Below are positions 1 to 4,463 of a stretch of DNA of 5,576 nt, one piece after another. Location of the stretch: assembly GCA_964420405.1 (NCBI GenBank), contig CAYQTL010000143.1, positions 1 to 5,576 of the forward strand. Reading direction: 5' to 3'. Source of the stretch: CAYQTL01 sp964420405. GTDB taxonomy: Bacteria > Acidobacteriota > Thermoanaerobaculia > Thermoanaerobaculales > Sulfomarinibacteraceae. Each line of letters begins with the position of its first letter. Position 1 is the first letter of the stretch. The position numbers and the translations under genes are program-made. The notes beneath the pieces were generated by a model. That model was not told the DNA's origin, searched no databases, and worked only from the letters and a program-made list of their open reading frames with translations.

Positions 1-54
1 TGCCACCTGGAAGGTGGCGCTACGGGCCTGCCACCTGGAAGGTGGCGCTACGGG
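1..54. repeat. Two tandem REP-like hairpin units (28-bp period)
   Basis: Positions 1-26 recur at 29-54, a 28-bp direct repeat. Each copy holds a perfect palindrome, GCCACCT-gga-AGGTGGC (2-18 and 30-46), a 7-bp stem with a 3-base loop, followed by GCTACGG. A short stem followed by a fixed GCTAC-type tail looks like a REP or other dispersed intergenic palindromic element. That class assignment is inference; only these two copies are visible and the window starts inside or at the edge of the array. No coding role is supported. Confidence 0.7.
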
Positions 55-160
55 GGGTGGCGCTACGGGGGGTGGCGCTACAGGGGGTGGCGCTACAGGG
101 GGTGGCGCTACGGAAGGTGGCGCTACGGAAGCTGGCGCTACGGAAGCTGGCGCGACGGAG
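41..160. repeat. 15-bp minisatellite, eight contiguous units
   Basis: Eight head-to-tail 15-bp units start at 41, 56, 71, 86, 101, 116, 131 and 146, with consensus GGTGGCGCTACGGRR. Variants change gradually along the array: CGGGG, then CAGGG, then CGGAA, with GCTGG in the last two units. A further unit lies at 13-27 inside the first hairpin copy. The unit equals the right arm of the neighbouring hairpin plus its GCTACGG tail, so the array seems to be an expansion of half of the REP-like element. The 15-bp length keeps a +strand frame open (a Gly-Ala-Thr-Gly-Gly pentapeptide repeat), but it lies upstream of the likely start of the next gene. Confidence 0.9.
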
Positions 161-220
161 CTACACCTGCGACGCTTGCTGCCAGTGACATGCTCGCGCT
201 GCGTGCTAGGCTCGGCCGAC

Positions 221-1555
221 GTGAGCGCGAGGCCAGCATCCGCCGCGACCCGCCCGACGACGTCGCCGGTCGCGACCGCCGGGATCGTGGTCGTCGTCGC
301 GGTCTTCCTCGCCTCCATCGGTCTCACGATGGTGACCGACGTCTGGGACGAGGGACGCGGCCTGAACGTGATCGCCGGCCACTCACTCCTCGAGCTCGTC
401 CGCACCAACTGGCAACAGGAGACGGCGGGTGGCGTCGTCCTGTTCCGGCCGGTGCCGCTCCTGCTCGTCACGGTCGTGGCCCACACCCTCGACGACTTCG
501 AGCTCTCGTGGCGACTCCTGCGCTGCCTGAACGCCCTCCTACTCCTCGCCGCCGTCGCCTTCCTGGTCGATGCCCGTCGCCGCCTCGGCGGTCCCGACCC
601 GACCCGCGACCTGCTGCTCGCCGCCGGCGTCCTCTGGTCCGGCGGCGCCGTCATCGCCGGCGGCTGGTTCGCGACCGTCTTCGACGTCACGGCCCTGCTC
701 GCCGTCGCACTCGGACTCGCGGCCCTCGCCCGCGGACGCGGCCTCCGGGCCGGCGCGGCCTTCGCCGCCGCCTTCTTCTGCAAGGAGATCGCGATCCTCG
801 CGCTGCCGTTCGTCGCGGGCCTGCGCTGGGCCGGGACCACCCCCCGCCGCGCCAGCGACCGGGCGTTCCTCGTCGCCGCGGCCGGCGGCGTGGCGTACGG
901 CCTCCTGCGGCTCGCCGTCGTCGCCCCCGGCTCCTCCTCCGACGTCCGCGCCTTCACCCTGTCGGGCACCCTGTCGGCCCTCTGGGCGATGCCGGAGACC
1001 CTGTGGTGGCAGCTCGCGGACCCGCCGGTCCCGCTGCTCTCGTTCCTCCTGACGGCGGTCGTCCTCGGCACCCTCCGCCCCTGGCGCCTGGCAGCCGGCG
1101 CCGCCGGCGTCGTCGTCACCGCCGCCCTGGTCTACGGGCAGATGGTGCACGTCCGCCCGAGCCCGCTGCTGGACGCCGACACCTTCATCGGCCGGCTCTA
1201 CATCCTCCCCGCCGCGCTGGTGCTGCTCGCCCTCGCCCTGGGCGGCCGGCGTCTCCTGCTCGCGGCCGTGCTCGTCCCGCTCGCCTGGGGGGCGGTCCTC
1301 ACCGCCGACCGCCACATCCGCTTCCAGCACGCCTACCGCACCGTCTACGACCTCGCCGCCCGGACCGAGCCGCCGCCGCTCGTCGTCGACAGCCCGCTCT
1401 ACCGGGGATCCGAGCGTTACCACCACCCCGCCAGGCGGCTGCTGCTCGGCGCCTTCCCCGACGCCCGCTGGCACCTGCGCCTCGACGGCCAGCTCGTCGA
1501 CCGCCGCTCAGGAGCCGTCCCGGACCCCCGCCGCCCCACCGCTTCCCCCGACTGA
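221..1555 (+). CDS. GT-C type polytopic membrane glycosyltransferase-like protein
   Basis: Predicted 444-residue integral membrane protein with about nine to eleven hydrophobic segments (for example about 20-38, 73-90, 103-117, 130-150, 155-170, 176-200, 215-235, 271-285, 290-305, 325-341, 344-361). The pattern fits the GT-C superfamily (PMT/ArnT/TMTC-like), which transfer sugars from lipid-phosphate donors on the outer face of the membrane. An acidic pair, D43-E44, follows the first helix, where GT-C enzymes keep a catalytic Asp. FRPV (75-78) precedes helix 2 and FCKE (186-189) sits in a later helix, both recurrent in this superfamily. GTG at 221 is chosen because the next residues form a short polar N-terminus before helix 1; no strong Shine-Dalgarno is seen, and GTG at 185 or 203 are alternatives. 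The last 80 residues are soluble and end in a Pro/Arg-rich tail encoded in the overlap with the opposite gene. Acceptor and donor are unknown; it could also be a non-catalytic membrane relative. Confidence 0.72.
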   Translation: MSARPASAATRPTTSPVATAGIVVVVAVFLASIGLTMVTDVWDEGRGLNVIAGHSLLELVRTNWQQETAGGVVLFRPVPLLLVTVVAHTLDDFELSWRLLRCLNALLLLAAVAFLVDARRRLGGPDPTRDLLLAAGVLWSGGAVIAGGWFATVFDVTALLAVALGLAALARGRGLRAGAAFAAAFFCKEIAILALPFVAGLRWAGTTPRRASDRAFLVAAAGGVAYGLLRLAVVAPGSSSDVRAFTLSGTLSALWAMPETLWWQLADPPVPLLSFLLTAVVLGTLRPWRLAAGAAGVVVTAALVYGQMVHVRPSPLLDADTFIGRLYILPAALVLLALALGGRRLLLAAVLVPLAWGAVLTADRHIRFQHAYRTVYDLAARTEPPPLVVDSPLYRGSERYHHPARRLLLGAFPDARWHLRLDGQLVDRRSGAVPDPRRPTASPD

Positions 1556-2571
1556 CGACTCCCGCGGCAGCGTCCGCCGCGCCGCGAACGCCCGCTCGAC
1601 GACGGCGGCGACCGTCGCGTGGCCACGGTCGTTCCAGTGCAGGTCCCGCGGGCCGTGGCGGTACTCCAGCTCCCGGTCCGTGAGGCCGAGATCCACGCAC
1701 TCCACCCCCGGCCGTCCGCAGACCGGGTCCACCGACCCGCGCGCCCCGTCCCGCAGATTCAGCAGCAGCGTCAGCCGGTGCCCCCGCTCGCGCGCCAGCG
1801 CCTCCGCCCGATCCACCGCAGCCAGGAGCAGCTCACCGGTCGCCGCGGCCCCCGGCCCGTCGTCGCCACCCCGCGCCGGGCCCACCCTCTCCCCGAGCAC
1901 ACGGTCCACGGCGTACGGCAGGGACATCCACCTCGGAAACCGGTACAGGTCGTACCGGGTCGGCCCGCTCTCCGGGGGCATCACCCGGAGCCCCCCGCCG
2001 GCCTCGAGCGCGAGCCGCGGCTTGTGCAGCCCGAACAGGTAGTCGAACTGCAGCCTCGAGACGGTCGCGTCGGTGACGAACAGTGCGACCGCGTCCGCCA
2101 GCCACTCCCGCGCCCGCCACTCGTAGTGCAGCAGCTGCTGGTCCACGCCGTAGCCGGGAACGCCGAGGTTGCAGACCTCCAGCCCCGCCACCCGCGTCTC
2201 GAGGAGGTTCGAGAACCGCCGCTCCTCCTCGACCCCCCACCCGAACACCTGGGAGTNNNNNNNNNNGAGTCGCCGTACAGCAGCACCCGCCGGCCGCTGG
2301 ACGGAGCCGAGTACCCGCGCTCGCGGTCCCGGAACCCCGCCGGGCTCGTCCGGTAGCGCACCGTGAAGTAGACCGTCCGGTGGACGGCCTCGGCGTCGGC
2401 GGCGAGCCTCCACCCGAGCCGGTCGTCCCTCGCGAACAGCTCCATCGGCAGTGCGTGGTCGCGCGCGTCTGGGAGCAGGACCCGGACGGCCACCTCCGCC
2501 ACCGCGATCGCCACGACCACTCCCGCGAGCACCAGGCCGACCCGCGCGACGACGGTGCGCACCCTCGTCAC
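1508..2571 (-). CDS. Membrane-anchored SGNH/GDSL-type hydrolase (interrupted by assembly gap)
   Basis: Predicted cell-surface or periplasmic esterase/acyl-modifying enzyme. An N-terminal signal anchor (about residues 7-33) precedes an SGNH domain. The catalytic-serine block reads Y-G-D-S-Q-V-F-G-W-G-V (residues 99-109), the Gly block reads NLGVPGYG (130-137), a family-typical GLHKPRL stretch follows, and the Asp/His block DLHWNDRGH (305-313) supplies D305 and H307. The usual block-III Asn is not obvious (VTDAT at that place). Ten Ns lie in the serine block and shift the reading frame, but the gap edges share four bases; merging them gives a continuous 349-residue protein. The GTG start at 2571 is set by GAGGGAGG at 2585-2578, six bases upstream. 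Such proteins often accompany exopolysaccharide acylation genes, and a GT-C-like gene lies tail to tail here. Substrate unknown. No sign that the gene is truly broken. Confidence 0.8.
2257..2266. other. Scaffold gap (10 N) with 4-base overlapping edges
   Basis: Exactly ten Ns separate GGGAGT (2251-2256) from GAGTCGCC (2267-2274). Both edges carry GAGT. Collapsing the Ns and one GAGT copy gives a 1050-bp (350-codon) open frame for the hydrolase, while the sequence as given breaks it. The Ns are therefore most likely a default-length scaffolding placeholder over a short unmerged contig overlap, not ten missing bases. Confidence 0.85.
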
Positions 2572-2859
2572 GGGCCGCCTCCCTCAGACGGCGCCGCGTC
2601 ACGGTCTGTGGATGCGCCCGCACCTCCCGGACCCGAAAGCAACCACTCCTGCACCGGCGAAGTGTAGCGAACGCGCGTCCACCCAGACGGCCCTTCGATG
2701 CGTCATACGGCAGGGGTCCATGGCGCGCCGCGAGCCGTCGCAGATGCCCGAGAGCGTGCAGCTGACACAGCAGGTTCCCGGGTGTTTAGTCCGGCTGGTT
2801 GTCGCAGAGACGCAGGGAACATCGGGAAAAGAAACGCCAACACGAGAGGCCGCGTCCCG
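2572..2859. other. Divergent intergenic region
   Basis: This 288-bp stretch separates the divergent hydrolase and adhesin-type genes and must hold both promoters. Third-position GC in the frame leading into the adhesin gene is only about half, against about 90% in the neighbouring genes, and AGA codons occur, so it looks non-coding despite being open from 2698. A minus-strand TACACT (2666-2661) is a possible -10 for the hydrolase, but no acceptable -35 lies at the right distance. I see no tRNA, riboswitch or convincing promoter pair. Confidence 0.5.
2578..2585 (-). promoter_or_regulatory. Ribosome binding site of the SGNH hydrolase gene
   Basis: On the minus strand GAGGGAGG precedes the GTG at 2571 with a 6-base spacer. 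It is the best Shine-Dalgarno match in the neighbourhood and rules against the longer open frame that starts at 2623, whose extra residues lack a binding site and are not signal-anchor-like. Confidence 0.7.
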
Positions 2860-3576
2860 GTGCCCGCATCGGGAGGATCACCCGGACGGGAAACACAGGG
2901 GGGGACAACAACGCGGAACGAACGCCTGTACCGAGCGCTCGTCATCACCCTGGTCGCCGGCCTCGCCGGCGCCACAGCCGCCGTCGCCGCCGAGCCCAAG
3001 GCCCCGACCGGCCCGATGGCATCCGCACCGCCGGTCTACGCGCCACCAACCGAAGCGATCCTTCTCGACGAGGGCTTCGAGACCGCCGTACCGCCCACCG
3101 CCTGGTCGCTCGTCGCAACCCACACACTCGAGGAGACCTGGTACCAGGAGGACTACCCTCCGCACGCCGGCACCTACTACGCGTCGGTCCAGTACGACCA
3201 CGACCTCGTGCCCCAGGACGAGTGGCTCGTCTCACCGGCGTACGACCTCGCCTCCGCCACCACCACCCTCAGCATGTGGACCAACGGGAGCCTCTACTGG
3301 TGCCGCGACGACTTCGACAACTGTGATCTCGAGATCTGGCTCGTGATCGGCGGTGTCGGCGGTGGTGACGACATCCTCCTGGGAACCGTCGACGGCGACT
3401 GGGCGGCGAGCTACGTCTGGGCCCAGTCCACCTTCGACCTGACGTCCTACGCGCCCATCTCCGCCGCGATCGGCTTCCGGTACGTGGGAAACGACGGCGC
3501 CCAGGTCAACCTCGACGCGGTCACCCTCGACGGCGTCCTCGTCCCCGTCGAGCTGCAGAGCTTCGTCGTCGACTGA
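2860..3576 (+). CDS. Secreted choice-of-anchor J / cleaved-adhesin domain protein
   Basis: Predicted exported protein of 238 residues (GTG start) made almost entirely of one beta-sandwich domain of the cleaved-adhesin/choice-of-anchor J (MAM-like) type. A signal peptide is clear: basic RNERLYR, a hydrophobic core (about 26-43), then an AVA-A cleavage site. After a Pro-rich linker (about 46-64) come the domain hallmarks: DEGFE (70-74), G-x-YYASV (104-110), the DEWLVSPAYDL block (120-130), the ATTTLSMW strand (133-140), DLEIWLV (156-162), and closing F-R-Y-V-G-N-D-G-A (206-214) with VNLDAVTL (216-223). C148 and C155 could form a disulfide. The protein stops directly after VPVELQSF. The domain usually binds glycans or surface partners as part of larger proteins; alone its role is unknown. 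The start is uncertain: GTG 2860 is the nearest canonical start with a possible GAGAGG, but codon use and a stronger binding site favour ACG 2911. Confidence 0.75.
   Translation: MPASGGSPGRETQGGTTTRNERLYRALVITLVAGLAGATAAVAAEPKAPTGPMASAPPVYAPPTEAILLDEGFETAVPPTAWSLVATHTLEETWYQEDYPPHAGTYYASVQYDHDLVPQDEWLVSPAYDLASATTTLSMWTNGSLYWCRDDFDNCDLEIWLVIGGVGGGDDILLGTVDGDWAASYVWAQSTFDLTSYAPISAAIGFRYVGNDGAQVNLDAVTLDGVLVPVELQSFVVD
2897..2904 (+). promoter_or_regulatory. Shine-Dalgarno-like AGGGGGGG before a non-canonical ACG
   Basis: A purine run, A followed by seven Gs, ends six bases before ACG at 2911, and ACG is directly followed by the basic start of the signal peptide (R-N-E-R-L-Y-R). Spacing is ideal for initiation at 2911 and unsuitable for any ATG, GTG or TTG in that frame. 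Either ACG is used, an ATG has mutated or been misread, or the match is chance in a G-rich region. Confidence 0.4.
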
Positions 3577-3610
3577 CGGGGCGCGCCGCGCCGGGCCGTC
3601 CCCGGCGCCC
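3575..3610 (+). terminator. GC-rich stem-loop after the adhesin-type gene
   Basis: GACGG (3575-3579) pairs with CCGTC (3596-3600), enclosing GGCGCG (3580-3585) that can pair with CGCGCC (3587-3592); an alternative outer pairing is GGGCGC (3579-3584) with GCGCCC (3605-3610). It begins at the stop codon, where an intrinsic terminator would be expected, but no T-run follows. It could simply be a chance product of very high GC. Confidence 0.35.
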
Positions 3611-3731
3611 GCCTTGACGAACTGAAGAGACTGCTCGATCCCGCGGTCCACGCCACAGCGGGCTTGATACGGTAACCTTACGGGCATTCTGGTACCGCAC
3701 GATCGACGACCGCCCGATCCCGCTCAACGGG
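3611..3731 (+). promoter_or_regulatory. Leader region of the glycosylase gene with a small dyad
   Basis: This stretch between the adhesin-type gene and the glycosylase includes a locally AT-richer patch. TTGATA (3664-3669) matches a sigma70 -35 box at five of six positions, but no good -10 lies 16-18 bases on. A 10-bp dyad GTAA-CC-TTAC (3672-3681) directly follows and could be an operator half. The evidence for an actual promoter is weak. Confidence 0.25.
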
Positions 3732-4426
3732 TTGCCTACCAGCAGCCCCGATACGGCCACGCCGCAGCCGGGGTCCCCCCCGCGGTCGAGTGGGTCGCCC
3801 GGCTGCTCGAGGCCGAGCACGCTTCGGCCGACCTCGGGAATCGCGCCGACCCGGTCGAGGAGCTGGTCTGGATCCCGCTGACCCGCCAGACCCACCGGCA
3901 GAATGCGATCCGCAGCTGGCAGCGGATCGTGGACCTCGGCGGGCCCGCCGCCCTGCTCGAGGCCCCCGAGCACGAGCTCGCCGTGCTGCTCGCAGACGCG
4001 GGTTTCTCGCGCCAGAAGGCGCGCTGGATCAAGCGCTCGCTGGAGCTCGTCGTCGAGCGCTTCGGCGCGCTCAGCCTCTCAGAGACCTCCAGCTGGAGCG
4101 ACGCCGAGGTCGAGGCCTTCCTCACCACCCTGCCCGGCATCGCGGTCAAGTCGGCCAAGTGCGTAATGATGTACTCCCTCGGCCGCGAGGTGTTGCCCGT
4201 GGACACCCACCTGCGGCGCCTGGCGGAGAGGCTTGGCTGGGTGCCACCGGGACTCTCCGAACGGCGTATCCATCGGGCCCTCGAGGCTCTCGTGCCTTCC
4301 GGTCTCCGATTCGCCCTGCACGTCAACGCCATCTGGCACGGCCGCTCGATTTGCCGCGCGATTCGGCCACGGTGTGACGCCTGCGTCCTCCGAGAGGGTT
4401 GCGAGCGTGGCATAAACAGGCCATAA
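3732..4426 (+). CDS. HhH-GPD DNA glycosylase, endonuclease III family with 4Fe-4S cluster
   Basis: Predicted base-excision DNA glycosylase/AP lyase. In order: an N-terminal helix with LGN then DPVEELV and LTRQTH (about 3833-3898), matching the DP-x-x-x-LV...LS-x-QT block of the family; SRQKARWIK (about 4007-4033); the helix-hairpin-helix LPGIAVKSA (4130-4156) with the catalytic-type Lys codon at 4148; LPVDTH with the catalytic-type Asp codon at 4202, exactly 18 residues later as in E. coli Nth (K120/D138); and the cluster motif C-X6-C-X2-C-X5-C (codons 4352, 4373, 4382, 4400). The second Gly of the usual LPGVG is Ala. No ATG, GTG or TTG exists in this frame before GTG 3929, which would remove the first catalytic-domain block. 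TTG at 3732 in another frame joins the domain frame if the C7 run (3775-3781) were C8, giving about 231 residues, so the 5' end is provisional. A cytosine-C5 methyltransferase follows by 33 bp, suggesting repair of deaminated 5-methylcytosine (T:G). A general endonuclease III role is the alternative. Confidence 0.8.
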
Positions 4427-4427
4427 T
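4399..4427 (+). promoter_or_regulatory. Sigma70-like promoter for the methyltransferase gene
   Basis: TTGCGA (4399-4404, four of six -35 matches) and CATAAT (4422-4427, five of six -10 matches) are separated by exactly 17 bp. The -10 lies over the TAA stop of the glycosylase gene, in the most AT-rich stretch of this part of the window. Transcription would start near 4434, leaving only about 26 bases before the methyltransferase ATG. This would allow the methyltransferase to be expressed apart from the glycosylase. Confidence 0.6.
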
Positions 4428-4451
4428 AGCACCATCATGAAGCGTGTGCTA
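4427..4451. repeat. Inverted repeat TAGCAC-N13-GTGCTA over the methyltransferase start region
   Basis: Two perfect 6-bp arms, 4427-4432 and 4446-4451, flank 13 bases. The left arm overlaps the last base of the -10 box and the right arm ends at the A of the weak AGG binding site (4451-4453). As DNA it is well placed for a repressor, such as the methyltransferase itself, since several C5 methyltransferases repress their own promoters. In readthrough RNA from upstream it could fold into a hairpin touching the binding site. Function is inferred only from position. Confidence 0.4.
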
Positions 4452-4463
4452 GGTTCACCATGA
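4437..4463 (+). CDS. Possible 8-codon leader ORF overlapping the methyltransferase start
   Basis: ATG at 4437 opens MKRVLGSP and ends at TGA 4461-4463, which overlaps the methyltransferase ATG at 4460 as ATGA, the standard arrangement for translational coupling. If transcription starts near 4434 this ORF would be almost leaderless. The methyltransferase itself has only a weak AGG at 4451-4453 with 6-base spacing, so coupling could aid its initiation. An ORF this short can arise by chance; the support is the exact ATGA overlap and its place in the promoter architecture. Confidence 0.3.
   Translation: MKRVLGSP

Noticed and set aside
1..160. CRISPR array.
   Set aside because: Units are contiguous 15-mers with no unique spacers, and no cas gene is present.
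14..220. The membrane-protein frame is open back through the minisatellite, giving a possible Gly-Ala-Thr-Gly-Gly repeat N-terminus.
   Set aside because: The 15-bp period keeps the frame open automatically, the ATG at 14 is at the window edge with no binding site, and a polar repeat before a first transmembrane helix is unlikely. GTG 221 gives a normal N-terminus.
190..1683. Long +strand open frame starting with ATG at 190.
   Set aside because: Its product is almost entirely Arg/Pro/Ala in low-complexity runs, a typical frame shadow of a high-GC gene, and it overlaps the membrane protein with its clear hydrophobic segments.
2572..2623. Upstream extension of the hydrolase frame to an ATG at 2623.
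   Set aside because: It is in the post-gap frame, not in the frame that encodes the signal anchor, and GTG 2571 has a strong, well-spaced GAGGGAGG.
2771..2905. Possible riboswitch (c-di-GMP-like, because of a GACGCA word) in the leader of the adhesin-type gene.
   Set aside because: Only a six-base similarity; I could not find the paired helices or the tetraloop/receptor pattern expected.
3232..3973. Antisense open frames opposite the adhesin-type gene and the glycosylase start (3232-3687 and 3521-3973).
   Set aside because: No recognisable motifs or binding sites, and composition of frame shadows.
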